The notes below the pieces were generated by a model. That model worked only from the letters and a program-made list of their open reading frames with translations, was not told the origin of the DNA and ran no database searches. From the NCBI GenBank assembly GCA_024516035.1, contig CM044960.1, forward strand, positions 14,569,880 to 14,633,879: DNA of 64,000 nt, in the 5' to 3' direction. Of the stretch, positions 1 to 11,769 are shown one piece after another (position 1 is the first letter of the stretch; the number at the start of each line of letters is the position of its first letter). The position numbers were made by a program, and so were the translations under genes. Source of the DNA: Bactericera cockerelli (lineage: Eukaryota > Arthropoda > Insecta > Hemiptera > Triozidae).

Positions 1-334
1 GCGGCCAAAACGTGTGTTTTTCAAATATGTGCGTTCAGAACGTTGACAGCCTAAATGAGCATGATCATTAAAACATTGAACGGGTTAATTTAACTTATTT
101 TAATTAAAATTTTACTTTCAATTCAAAAATGCAATCCGTTTTTTTCTAGGTGGTACAGAAAAAAATAAAAAAATCAAAAGCCAACCAAAGTCGGAATATT
201 TGAAAAACACAAGTTTTGGCCGCCATTTTGAAAACGACAAAAAATAAAGGAAAATTTCCGGGAATATTTTTGTTGGAAATGGTCTCTTTTATTACCCCTA
301 TCATTTTGGTGCAAACTTTCTGGACCACCCTGTA
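1..334. mobile_element. Inverted-repeat (foldback) element, right part, cut by window edge
   Basis: Positions 1-28 and 196-223 are inverted copies differing at one base. The right end reads CCACCCTGTA at 325-334. The left arm continues outside the window. The terminal word, read inward as TACAGGGTGG, is shared with elements ending at 29935 and at 54900, and TACAGGGTG with the foldback at 32894. No transposase is visible, so this is a non-autonomous element. A 60-codon minus-strand frame here is only the arm read through. Confidence 0.7.
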
Positions 335-344
335 TACAACACAA

Positions 345-500
345 ATAATTACAAATTAAAATACAATATAATAGAAGAAAAAAATAAAGAAAAAAAAATA
401 AATATACACATAATATAAGTCCTAACTAAAGGGCGGGGTTATTGCCTTTTGGCAATCTCTTCCACCCAACCCTTTCATCAAATAATGGTGTCTCTCAAAC
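345..500 (-). repeat. Dispersed repeat, LINE-3'-end-like
   Basis: The block around 421-472 (ACTAAAGGGCGGGGTTATTG... to CTTCCACCCAACC) recurs at 34353-34402 in the same orientation and, shortened, at 32695-32728 in the opposite one. Read on the minus strand it ends in an AT-rich tail, like the 3' end of a non-LTR retrotransposon. The family name is not known to me. Confidence 0.6.
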
Positions 501-570
501 GGGGAAATGTGTTTTCTAGTGGATGAAAATTGGAAATACCCTCGGAGGAATAAGTAGTTAATATTTTTGA

Positions 571-707
571 GTTACTCACTTTCGTGATATCACAACATAC
601 ACACACTTGCTTAACTAAATCAACGCTGAAGCCTGAAATCGGTACTTGAACCACCGACCTCCAGGTTACAAGACCGCCGCATTATTGATCTAGCTACTGA
701 GGTCGGT
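571..707 (-). mobile_element. tRNA-derived SINE, family 1
   Basis: On the minus strand a tRNA-like head with a degenerate Pol III B box (GGTGGTTCAAGTACC) is followed by a body ending GTGATATCACGAAAGTGA. Copies occur at 31051-31138, 58596-58702 and as a fragment at 57368-57391. The 58.6-kb copy keeps a consensus B box GGTTCGAGTCC. Confidence 0.65.
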
Positions 708-715
708 AATGGAAT

Positions 716-1343
716 GGGGGAATGAGTAATGGAGACGTCATAACTTATATCTTCAATAATCCTGTCCCTTAATAAACGATCCAATATGGTTACCGTTATT
801 ACCTTCAAAAGCATTTAAGAAGAAAAATGTTTTTTTTTTTTTTTTTTTTTTTTTGTGATTTCCTCTGTTTTCCAACTAACCAAGATGGTCAATTTTGAGG
901 TACAGGTTTGAAGCGTTACGAGTTCTCCAATAATAATTATTTCTCCATGGAAATAGCACGCAACTCAATAAAGTGTGTGTAACTGTGTAAATATTTTTTC
1001 CCCATCTCCCCCCTTAAAAAAGCCAATGAACACCATACATTGTGCCAGGAACTTTACACTTGCAGAAATATTTTGTTTATATTGTTTATACAGTGAAAAA
1101 AGATTTTGACTCATCCTTTTGCGACAGATTAGGTATTGTAGTTAAATTTTATACTGTGTGGATCAAGTTTTAGTTCCTACTGGTAGGTTTTTGCCATGTC
1201 TTTTACAATATTGAATACTTGAAATAATCTTGATTGATAAGGTGGCGAACTTGTAACCTGATGGTCGGTGTAAAAGCTACATTTAGTAAAAGCTAGTTTG
1301 AGTAGTTGTGTTATCACGAAAATGATTAACACAAATATGATAA
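716..1343. other. No gene seen; AT-rich, poly(T) at 831-854
   Basis: Nothing coding is recognised. A 24-base T run at about 831-854 may be the tail of a minus-strand retroposon that I cannot delimit. Confidence 0.5.
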
Positions 1344-1537
1344 CTTTAAAAAAAAAAAAAAAATATTTGTAATTACCTTTATATGTATAAGACTGTATAC
1401 TCGTAATGAAATTATCTCTATTTCAATAAACTAGTACAAACTTTAAAAAAAAAAAAAATATTTGTAATTACCTTTATATGTATAAGACTGTATACTCGTA
1501 ATGAAATTATCTCTATTTCAATAAACTAGTACAAAAG
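1344..1537 (+). repeat. Tandem duplication of about 97 bp with A-runs
   Basis: Two nearly identical units start at 1344 and 1441. Each begins CTTT, has a run of 14-16 A, then the same 80-odd bases ending TTTCAATAAACTAGTACAAA. The units differ mainly in A-run length. AATAAA shortly before the A-run of the next unit resembles a polyadenylation signal plus tail. Confidence 0.85.
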
Positions 1538-2026
1538 AGTCAAATAAAAAAAGAAAGAGAGTGATACTAAAAAAGAATATTGTTTTTCACTTAGTTCTAT
1601 TTTTCCTACAAATAAAGTAATGTAATATTACACTGTTGAATTGTTGATGTAATACAGACTAAACAATACCTATCCTACACTTGACCCAATTCTTCGGGCA
1701 CTTGTTGGATAATAAATGAAAAGAGAGATCGTGTCATCGTGGGAGTGTCAAAAAGGTTAAAATAAAATAAATTAAATATAGATTATATTAATTTAACTTT
1801 ATATTTAGTACCTAGAGGTCGATAACTAATGGCCTTTTATTTATTAGTCCAGTAAATGCATATGCATATTTGATTGTGCATGAGATCAGGTAAAAGTTTT
1901 TTTTCATAGATAGGTATTTAATACAATTTTTCGACCTCCGTCTCCCTCGGTGTAACTTTCTGTGGCGACAAAATACATCATACTCGTACAGCGCCAAATT
2001 AATGGTTTATTTAGGTATGATACATT

Positions 2027-2450
2027 TAGGGTGGAAATAATCGACGTTCTTATAATTATTCCTCTGTGGTGCTGAGTTTAGATTTTGCGTATTGTTTTAA
2101 CACGTTTGTTACCAAGCCAATTTTTTCAAGTTTTACGTAGGGACCAGGCGGTAAAGTTGCTGTTGCATCCTGGGGACCAAAATTTTTTTTTGTTACATAT
2201 TTGGCATCGTATTTGTACAAGAATCGATCCTATATCTGTTCTAATACTAACAACCTACCTCAAAAAGGCCATATATGGATGTCCGGTCCCTCGTTAAAAT
2301 TTTGATAACAACCACATGTGTGTTTTCGGTCCCAAATAAAAACACAAAAACATCCACATATGGCCGTTCGGTAACGAACGTGTTAAATGGTGAACCTAAT
2401 GCTGAATTCGTGACTTAATATCTCGATTTTGTCTATTAATTTCGCCCTTA
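2027..2450. mobile_element. TA-type MITE, split by a nested element
   Basis: The ends are imperfect inverted repeats: TTAGGGTGGAAATAATCGAC on the left and GTCTATTAATTTCGCCCTTA on the right. Removing the nested element at 2101-2382 plus one TTAA leaves about 138 bp, which matches the uninterrupted 134-bp relative at 53831-53964 in length and end sequence. No coding capacity. Confidence 0.75.
2101..2382. mobile_element. piggyBac-type MITE (TTAA target) nested in another MITE
   Basis: A 282-bp element is flanked by TTAA at 2097-2100 and 2383-2386. The terminal inverted repeats CACGTTTGTTACC and CACGTTCGTTACC match at 12 of 13 positions. TTAA duplication and ends starting CAC fit the piggyBac superfamily. 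It has no transposase, so it would depend on one in trans. The 70-codon frame inside is not a gene. Confidence 0.8.
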
Positions 2451-2454
2451 GATA

Positions 2455-3850
2455 CAGACCTACTGTGACATCAGTCTACCTATACCTAATAGCAAGTTCT
2501 CGTCTGAGATGTTCAAATAAAAGGGAAGAAAAGAAGGAAATGAGCTTACCTATAGCTGCTTATCAAAAATGAATAAAATCATCCTAAGTCACAATAAAGA
2601 GTGAGAAAATGACTAGCGACCTATCTACTGAAAATAAATAAATAAATAAACCCTCAGCCTAATGCACTTTTTCCCCCGCTATATTTCTTCCTTATTCGTA
2701 TTTTAAAGGCACAAAATAGGCTGGTAATATCATTAAAATTTGAAAGGACATTTTTAATGCAATTAAAAGTTACCTCTGGGAAGAGCTCCCCGTCTTACCC
2801 CCAGTTTTATATTCTCTCACAGTGCTTTGAATTACTTTAAAAAGGCTCTGAAAATTTTATTGATGAAAAATAAACCCACGTGTGAACCATTTTCATCACG
2901 TTTCACTTCTATATTTAGACTTGAACTTTAGCCATGAGAACTGAAATGAGGATTTGCATAATAAAATGAAATCTGATTTTCCATGTTTCGATATTGCCTG
3001 TCACACTTTTTCTTCTGTCGCAAACAATTTCCTCCTCTTTAAAGCACACTTCATAGCTGATTACGCAAGCTTTCGTAATCTAAAGCTGACTTCAGGTGGA
3101 CAATTCATGAAGAAACACAATATTTCCCGATTTCTAATATTAGAAATTCATCGGAAGAAAAAAGATAACTAATAAATTACCAGTATTTCAATAAAAACAG
3201 GAAAGAGAAAATACCAATTAATAATAAACTAGTGGAACAACACAAGACTTACCATTCTATACTAGTGGAAAGTTGCACGATAGTTGGTTCCTAAAACGTC
3301 ATACTAGGGCAGCTTTTTATGTCAAGTTATAAAAAGTATTATAAATTCATATCCACTCTAAACTTTCTATGTCTGATTGACTGATACAATATGACAAGCA
3401 TACCTAATATTACGAACATTCGATTTAGAATACTTGAGAACTGTACAGATACAGTACACATATGAAGATAAAGATTTGTCAGATTCATTGCACATCAAAC
3501 AACGTTTTATGAGTATGTACTAGGTATGAACCCAACTAATTATGTCAATAGATTTATCTATTTCAAAAATGAAAGGGTATGTCCTCTCCTTTCCTCGCCA
3601 CCCCTCTATGATATTTTTTTATGATCAGCGTCCAATACTGAAAATATGAATGAAAATTAATTGAAATGAAAATTAATGCGTAGGTAGTAATGTAGTGAAA
3701 ACTATTGTATAGGTGTTAAAATTAAAATGAAATTGCAAGGTATACGTAATTTAAAATGATTTTTTCTTAATGAAAATGATAGGATGGATGTGTGGTACAC
3801 CTATCTAGATGAGATATGATGAGAAATGAGCGTTGAGCTTACTAGAAGAC
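2455..3850. other. No gene or recognised repeat
   Basis: AT-rich single-copy-looking sequence. A 72-codon plus-strand frame at 2954-3172 has no recognisable domain and no supporting splice context. Confidence 0.5.
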
Positions 3851-3861
3851 CTAGAATTAAG

Positions 3862-4410
3862 TACAATGAAAGTAGGCGTTGCCGTCGTCAAAGAAAATAC
3901 TAGATAGAAGACTGAGATGGTTTGGACATGTAGAGCGAAGATATAAAAACTATGTGAGTAAGCGCGTGGTTAAGCACACACTTGCCATGCGGAAGGTCCC
4001 GGGTTCGATCCCCGTGCCGAAAATTTTTGTTATCTTAATTTGGTTACAATTGTTTGTACCTTCCGGTGCGCTTGTGTTGACCCAGCACCTAATTGGGAAG
4101 TATTGTGTCACTTCTCGCCCATCAGAGGGGAGGCATACTACGGGATGGGCAGGCTACACAGACCACAAGCGTCTACAGAAGCTCCTGTTTCATGGCTACG
4201 AAATAAAAAAGGCTGTGAAACACTCGTCTTAAAAAAAAGAATAGAAGGATTGGAAATAGACGGTAAAAGAAAGTGGGGGGAGACCGGAGATGAGATGAAG
4301 TGACAAAGTTGAGACAAACCTTAAGAGCGAAAAACTGGAGAATAGAGGACACGGGAAAATATTTAAAGAAATGACTCATGGAACAGATGCCGACCCCAAG
4401 TAGGTTTGAA
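3862..4410 (+). pseudogene. Decayed LINE ORF2 C-terminal tail, split by a SINE
   Basis: The part at 3885-3955 reads KILDRRLRWFGHVERRYKNY, the 'R-L-R-W-F-G-H-V' motif typical of the C-terminal tail of insect LINE reverse transcriptase proteins. After the SINE at 3961-4239 the frame resembles the GKRKWGE... tail with stops. The same motif, more eroded, occurs on the minus strand at about 57700-58045. Function is lost. Confidence 0.6.
3961..4239 (+). mobile_element. tRNA-derived SINE, family 2 (best copy)
   Basis: The tRNA-like head GCGCGTGGTTAAGCA carries the A-box region, and GGTTCGATCC at about 4002-4011 is a consensus Pol III B box. A unique body (CTGTTTCATGGCTACGAAAT) and an A-rich tail ending at about 4239 follow. 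Related copies are at 7087-7367 (minus), 27666-27806 (minus, internally deleted) and 59035-59195 (plus, head missing). It inserted into the LINE relic around it. Confidence 0.85.
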
Positions 4411-7086
4411 AAAAGGCAAAGTAAATTAAGAAAAATAAGAGAAGATGCGGGTATGTGTAGGTGCTGATTGAATACTTGAATAGCATAGGGAAACCATCTC
4501 TTTGGGTACCGAACTCAAATATGAAATGAAAAATGCAAAAATCAAAAATTACCTCTAATTTTTCACTCATTCTGTAAATCTGTAGTGAAAAAATAGTTAT
4601 TTTAATATCATACTTTATGATTTGAAAATACATTTTTTTTCTTTTCAATATAAATTTAAAAATCTACGAGGAAAATTTGATGTGAAAAAAAGAGTAAATA
4701 GCTAACATGCATGGAATGATAGGAATTTAACTTTGAGAGGTGTATTGCGCATTAAAGGAAAATTGTGCATAACTATTTTCAGTAAATACCAAAGCACAAA
4801 ATGCACATGTACACTATTTATGTACAGTACAAATATATTTCGATAAATCAGAGAGAAAATTTCCCTAAAAGAAATTTCTATACAGATTGTATACAATATA
4901 TTTTTTATGGTTGGTATTTACAGAAAATAAGGTGGAAAATTATTTTGATGTTTCTCTTCGGAAATCCTTTTTCCTTGCACAAAAGCGTTGCATTGAATAA
5001 ACAAAATAATGATAGAAGATAAGATATTCACTCAAACGTTACTAACAAAGAAGAATACTGAAACAATAATAACAATGAGGAAAGAAGATCTTCCACTTTT
5101 TTTCTTTTCTTTTCAAAGAACTTTGCCATTTATTTTTTTTATTCCTTTTTTAGACCACTTTCAATAACTAAGGTCATACTATGATGTGGACGATAGTTTC
5201 ACCCTCCGCATACGTCGTCCTCTTAAATTGATATTATCAAGTCTAGGGCCGGAGTACCAGTAGAAATATACCTCAAGATTAACGGGTCTGCACCAAAGAC
5301 GGGCACAAATTCACATTTTCTGGTTGATGATGAGTATCACTGCTTGGTGAGAATTTACTTCCAGGAATCTTCATGTACTTGAAACTATTGTACAAACCAT
5401 CATTTAAAAAGGCGAACCATGTAAAACCATTTGAGTTCTGACTTAAGTAGATCAATAATGAAAAGACAATTGAACCATGGAATTTATTAATCTAATCTTA
5501 AATTTGACAAAAGAAACTTTGAAATGGACGACCTCAGAGCTTGTCAAAACGAAATTTATACTAATAGTTGTTCATAATGGGAAGGGTGTCTGTCATATAG
5601 GACATACATACAGTTACATGTAGGTACTTATGGACATGCATGAGAACTTTCTTCAAAATTTGTAGGATTATCTACCACTACTGCTAAAAACCAAATTATT
5701 GTGAGTTGAGTAAAAGTTTCGAGGAAAAAATGTAAACAATCAAAGTAAAGTTGAGGTAGTAACAAATATTTGTAACAATACATACCTACCCCAAATCCAG
5801 AAGACACTTAGGTACTTTATTGTCTGAGCCCTATAAACTGTACTATTCTAGGTCTACAATATAATTATAAGCACTGCAGTTTCTCGGAGGCGTTCTCCAT
5901 GTCAGGAAAAGACAGTAAAAGGATTTCGTGTTGAAAGTTATACTTATGTTTGAGATAAAATTAATCATACATAGCCGACTAAGTCAGTACATAAAGGTAT
6001 CTCATAGAGTTGGGATCAAATAAGGAAGAGACATTCCGATTGAATTGAAATGAGATTCTTCACATACGAGGGAAATGGTTGAAGAATTCAGGAATCCATT
6101 TTCATGCAAATATTTGCCCTCGGAAACAAAAGAGTTGTGAGGAGAATTTTTGTAAAGAAATAAAATGAAAGGAAAATTTTGAAGAAATGAAACGAGAAGA
6201 GAGAGAGAGAAAAACTCAGAGAGAAGGAGAGAGATTAGATTTATGAGAAAATGAATGTCATTGGGGGTGCTTTATTTTGTAGGGGTGTTCAGACTTTAAT
6301 AGAATTATAGAAGACAGGCTATTAGCATTTCACAAATTGAGAACAAGAGAGAGGGGGATGATTTGAATACTTGACCCCAATTTCTAGTTTTGACCTCAAT
6401 TTGGAACAGAATTGAACTCTGCGTTGGTGTTGACTGTCGCTATTTTCTCATTCATATTTTGAGGTAGATAACTAGTTAATTAAGTAGACAGATGAAGGTC
6501 TTGGTCAGACTATTTTTTTGGCAGTAGGAACTTATTCAAAATTCCAACTGTAACGAGTAAAATAATCCACAATACAATTATAAATTAATACAATAACAGG
6601 ACATAGAGTTAGATGTTTGAGTAAGAGAAGTAGGTTTCTATGGATTTCTGGCTTTGCTAAAGGGTTTGGGCACGGACGACTGTGAACCAATTTTGAATAT
6701 AATTATTTTATTTTTGAACGAAATTTTGCGAAAGAATTTGGCAGAATTTGGTGAGATAGTATAATAATAGTAATATTAAAAATAGGTATAGATTTAGATA
6801 CTATAGTGGAGTAAATATTTTAAAACTGCCTCTTTTTGTTTATTTTATACCATGCTATTAATTTTATGCCAACTATTGTCATACTTATATTTTAAGATTT
6901 ATCTCTTTTCAAATTATCCATAAATTAGGATAGTTTGAAAAAATAACAACTGCCACACACATCGACAGATTCCTCGACACCAACTCAAATCCAAATTCAG
7001 TAACTTGATCAAATTTCAGTCTCCATGAACATTTTCATTTATTACCTCTGTTCTTCTTCATGTTCAGTATTGTTCCTGTTACGTTT
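4411..7086. other. No gene seen; intergenic or intronic DNA
   Basis: AT-rich sequence. Positions 5130-5215 weakly resemble the 3' part of the 5S-derived SINE at 16538 (shared ACTTTCAA..., GGTCATA... and TTTCACCCTCCGCA-like words). A GA-rich tract occupies about 6195-6235. Open frames of 60-90 codons show no domains. Confidence 0.45.
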
Positions 7087-7367
7087 TTTTTTTTTCTTTC
7101 AAAGATGAGTGTATTTCGTAACCATGAAAAGAGAGCTACTGAAGACGCTTTTGGTCTGTGTTGTAGGTTGCCCATCCCTTAGTATGCCTCCCCTCTGATG
7201 GACGAGAAGTGACACAATACTTCCCATTTAGGTGCTGGGTCAACACGAGCGCACCGGAAAGTATCCCTTACAAACAACTGTAACCAAATAACGAATACAA
7301 TTTACTGTCGGAACCCGGAACCTTCCGCATGGCAAGCGAATGCTTAACCACTGAGCTAATCGCGCGC
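7087..7367 (-). mobile_element. tRNA-derived SINE, family 2
   Basis: Minus-strand copy: A-tail at 7087-7095, body shared with the 3961 copy, and head ATTAGCTCAGTGGTTAAGCA near 7340-7367. The B box is mutated (GGGTTCCGACA). The GCGC-TCAGTGGTT words next to it suggest a small duplication of the A-box region. Confidence 0.75.
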
Positions 7368-7935
7368 TCAGTGGTTAAGCATGTTCCCTTTATTTGTTCA
7401 TTGTCATACTTCCGTTATTCTACACGAAGTGCCTGGTCTGAAAGTTCGTATTGTGAAAGAAGTTCCTGGCCTATAAGTACGAACAAAAACTTACTCCCAT
7501 GGAACTTTTGTTCAAAATGATGAATATTTACGTGTCCTTCCGTTTCAGCTTCAGCATGAAAAAATGCTGAAGAAATGCTATTTAAGTATAAGGTCTGAGA
7601 TAGTAAGTGATAACTTTTTTTTTCATTTCAAACTCTCATTGTAAAACTTTCCACCCTAGCAATCTAGAAATTTTATTTACAAATTTACATAATTATTTAT
7701 AGTTATAAAGGGGTTAATATTGCAAAGAACCTGACCATACTGTTTACAAGTATTTAAGTCGTTACGTAAAGTTAAAGGGATGAACAGCTAAATTGCACGA
7801 TACTCGTATTCTATTTTTGAGATATTGTGTTTGTTTTTGTAAAATATTTTAATTTGAACCTTCATGAATTCGTGACGCTAGCTATTCCTGGCACGAGTGC
7901 CAATTAAGATAATGATGTATAAAGGATAGTATAAT

Positions 7936-8690
7936 TATGTAGATGAGACCATGGTATTTGCTGAAAACCTGGAAGATCTGCAATCATTGATGGACAAACT
8001 CACATACCACAGCGAAGTATAGGCTCTTAATATCAACGCAACAAAAACGAACCTCATAATATGATAATAATTAAGAAGAAAATTATAGGAAGTCAACTTT
8101 TCGTAAACCAAGTCCCAATAAAAAGAGTAAAGCATTTGACTTATTAGTAAAGCATTTCACTCTTATTCAAAACATTAGATTTGTCAACTTATTTATGTTC
8201 TACTTCAGACACTGACACATATTTAGTCTTCAGACAACAGGTTTAAGATTTTCTTAGACTTCAGTTTTCCAAAATATGTGTAGAATAGCATATTATGACA
8301 GCAACATTTGCCATTAATGAAGACTGGACTAATAATAAGGAAATAAATTTAAGAATTGGAAAGGCTTGATCCAAATTCAACTCCATGACCGACTTCTTCA
8401 AAAGCCACAGTCTTCTCACTCATCACTTAATATGTAAAATTAAAGATGCTGCTATGCTACATTTTCTCTGTCCTGCTCTACGGTGTTGAGTCCTGGACCT
8501 TTAACGGAGATAATATGTGAAGACACTGGAAGTATATGAGATGCAGTTTTACAGGAAAATACCGGACTGACCGCGTAACAAATGGTGAAGTCCTAAAAAG
8601 AATTAAGAAAGATCGAGAAATACTAACTACTGTTAAAATTCCCGAACTCAAGTAGTTTGGTCTATCATGAGAACCAAATATTTTTTTATT
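7936..8690 (+). pseudogene. Decayed non-LTR retrotransposon reverse transcriptase
   Basis: From 7936 one frame reads YVDETMVFAENLEDLQSLMD, KLTYHSEV, stop, ALNINATKT. This is the YADD-box region of LINE reverse transcriptases (here YVDE) followed by the GL-x-IN-x-KT motif. Farther on, words resembling the thumb and C-terminal tail occur near 8530-8670 (YRKIPD.../KDREILTTVKIPELK). In-frame stops and shifts show it is dead. It could be an I-, Jockey- or RTE-related clade; I cannot tell. Confidence 0.7.
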
Positions 8691-8699
8691 ATTTTTTGC

Positions 8700-10590
8700 G
8701 GTACATCATAGCTTGCTTCAAACCATATTAAAATAAGTTTATTTCTTTTATAAACGAGGTCCAAGAAGAAAAGGATTGAATGACCTACATTACGTACATA
8801 CAGTATTGTTAAGAGACGTCGAGAGAGAGAAAAAGTTAAAATAAATTGACCTTCTCCTCAAAATAGTAAATGGCAATTTTGCATGGAGAAGAAAGCGATC
8901 CATTTCAATGACCTGGATTATCATCCCCATAAATATCGCAGGAAATCCTTATTAAATGTGAAAATTGCTTATTAGGTGAAATGATCAGGACGGAAGGACA
9001 AGCAGTTTGTAGCTTCCTCAACTTTATCGCTCATCTATTTCATTAGATAAGAGAAAGAGTTTTTGCTGCTTGATTTTACTCTTTCCTTTTATTAGTGTTG
9101 TATAAGTGCACCTGTATGTATTAGTTTTTCAGCTTGTGTGTATTTTAGATGCGATTCAATTCAAAAAGGAAACAAATTATTTGTAGGTGCTTGTCTATAA
9201 TTTTATTATGAGATACGATAGTGGTTCAGTGGTCTGATCAATCGTACTGCCAGAGAGTCAGGCAATGTCGCTAAGTAAAATGATTTTATCATAATTAGCA
9301 TAATATTTTTGGATTCATTCTTTCGATATTTCAATATATTGTTCATGTAGGTCGTTGTGACGTATTAGGAGAATAAACTTAGGATAAGCCAGCGTTCGTC
9401 AAAGGTACGTGGAATACACAAGTTCCCGTTCTGGGGTTCTACCACTGAGGTTAAAGCAATGTTCTGCAAAGTAAGGACTTGGATCGTGGACCATTTAAAT
9501 TCAAACCTTCCTATGCTGGCTATTACCGGCCTAAGTCCGACTGACTAATGTTAATTACTTGCTGAGGGTAGCTGGTTTGTGAGTTACAGCGAATAGAGAG
9601 TAAAATCCCCGTTTGGAAAGATTCAGTAGTATTAAATTATTCTGAAAGTTTCACTGAGATATTAGGTAGGTACAATGTATATTATATTGAATTTGTAATG
9701 AGTCGGTTTTTCTTTTTTATATAAAAAGAGGAACCAGAGAAGGAGCAATTCAGGAAGAAATTTGTGAATTGAACCAGAGGCAGTTTTCAGCTACGTAATT
9801 TTCTGATCACATACACACACACTACCACCACCGCACTTCATTATTTTCTCATTAATTGTTAGCTCCAGGCAGATGGGAAATGAGGACTTTTGTTTTTAAT
9901 TGTTCAGAAAAATTTAATATTCTGTAGTATTCATCCAACGTTTCGTTCATTTTGATGTAGGTTTAGAAACATAGAACAGCCAACAGGTCACTCCCATTTT
10001 TCTTTTCATTTCTCACAATGCCTGTTGGCATGAAAGAGTTTCTTGCTAAAAGTAGAAAGATGACAGAAGAAACGAGTCAAATGTTTTATTTTCTTTTCTA
10101 ATGCTTGTGACATAGTTTTGATATATTTTTTTATACAAAAGATGTTTTACTGTTTTACGAAGAACAAATTCATCTTTGAGAATTACTTTTGAAAATATAG
10201 CGTCTAAAAATGAGACAACGTCGAGGTATTCATTTTACCCACATAATTGGACAGTGAAAAACATGATATGTTCATGTGGGTCAGTAATGTTATATTAAGT
10301 TTTAATAAGTTCGGTTCTAAGAAACGGACGAAAGAGCCGCAGAAGACGAACTGAAGAAATGCTGTCTTTCAGAGATTTACTAGAGACTGCCGAAAGAAAT
10401 AGGTTAAGTAATGAAATAATAGGAAGGGAAACTTTATACAAGTAGGGTCAATGCAGAGAAGTAAGGATACAGAGATACAGGAAACAGGCAAAGACTAATC
10501 GAATTAGGAAAATGCATGAGAATAGGTTACCGAGAAATAATCCAGTTGAGCTAAAAAATTAGACCTTGATTAAGATTGGTAACGACGAAA
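8700..10590. other. No gene seen
   Basis: About 8750-8960 may be further LINE tail (RGPRRKR-like reading, then a purine-rich stretch). A slightly G+C-richer block at 9400-9560 has no stable open frame or recognised repeat. Confidence 0.4.
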
Positions 10591-10619
10591 AGAGTTGTCA
10601 CATACCTAATCATTGTATT

Positions 10620-11345
10620 TCTAAAACTCTCAGGAGCTGCTGGAAAGCGGTTCGAATGGCTGCTCAAACAATGCCTTAATCCACAAGAGGCCTGGCAAAA
10701 GCCGTAGAGCAAATTTCCAGTAAACAAGCACCAAAATGAAGCCTTGTTCAGAAGAAACCACTTCAGAGCATTAGGGTGAGAAGCTAATGAATGGAGCAGA
10801 AGAGGCAGAAGATCCCAACAACCTCAACTATACTCTCTTGTAGAGATAGTTCAGAGGTGTCATTCTAAACCCCAACTGCTTCTCAAAACTTTATAAACGC
10901 CCTGAAGTCTTTGAAAGTGGGAGTAAGTCTGAAGAACTTCCCAAATGAGTCCCGGCCACAGGCAGGCGAAAATGTTCGTAACATATTCGCCCAAAAGAGC
11001 ATAAAAAATGCACTGTCTGAGCAAAGTGGAATCCTGAATGGCTTTTTAACAGCCCACTGTAGCTTCAACTACCGTCTAAACAAATGGATGTTGCTCAAGA
11101 CCCAAAATACAGTCTCTGTAAATAGGTCCCAGAGACAGCAAAACACATTCTCTGTGAATGTGGAGCAGCCTCACACGCTCGACAGAAACACTTCTCAAGG
11201 CTGATTCTAACACCTAAATAAGTTACCAAAATCAGTCCTAAAAGAATCTTAAGTTACATTAATAGTTTTGATCTCTTTTAGAGTTACAGGGGCATGTCAC
11301 AAAAGATCTATTTAAGGTCGCAGTGACAAAGAGCTCTCGGAGCCG
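10620..11345 (+). pseudogene. Decayed LINE RNase H-like C-terminal end
   Basis: The frame at 11030-11090 reads GILNGFLTAHCSFNYRLNKW. It is followed, after small frameshifts, by codons resembling the ...CSLCG...ETA-HILCECG... zinc-knuckle-like end found after RNase H domains of insect non-LTR elements. The upstream part (10630-10950) contains words such as AAQTMP-like and QKKPLQSIR-like but is broken by stops. The longest surviving frame is 97 codons (10911-11204). Confidence 0.6.
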
Positions 11346-11517
11346 ACAGCCCTACTTATACCAATACCAATAATCATTGTATTCTGATGATGTCATTATA
11401 AGATAATTCTTAATCGATCCTGTATTTCATTGGAACGAATTTAGATAATTATATAGTGTATCCCAGGACTTGATGCAAATATTTTGAGGGTAGGTCCTGT
11501 ACCTCATGGACTATTAA

Positions 11518-11761
11518 TCTATACTTATAAAAGAGAGTTTCACTCACTGACTGACTGACTGACTCACTGATTCATCACTGTTTCTCCAAACTGGTAAGTC
11601 CTAGGAAGCTGAAATTTGGTAGGTAGCTTTGTCTTATAGTCTAGATGTGCAATAAGACGGGATTTTTCGAAATTCCCACTACAACACCTGGCATTGGCGA
11701 AAAAGGATTTTTTGCTTTCACGGCCATGCCTCGGTCCGCAAAGCGGGCGACAGCCCGCTAG
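11518..11761 (+). mobile_element. Helitron-like non-autonomous element (244 bp)
   Basis: Starts TCTATACTTATAAAAGAGAG preceded by A, and ends with hairpin AGCGGGC-gaca-GCCCGCT followed by CTAG and T. TC...CTAG ends, a 3' subterminal hairpin and A/T flanks without target duplication are the Helitron hallmarks. A short (ACTG) repeat follows the 5' end. A second copy lies on the minus strand at 53627-53822. No Rep/helicase is present. Confidence 0.8.
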
Positions 11762-11769
11762 TATACAAT

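Noticed and set aside
2085..2297. 70-codon plus-strand ORF
   Set aside because: It lies across the nested MITEs, with no domain.
10911..11204. 97-codon ORF as a new gene
   Set aside because: It overlaps the decayed LINE C-terminal region; the LINE-like reading continues in other frames with stops.
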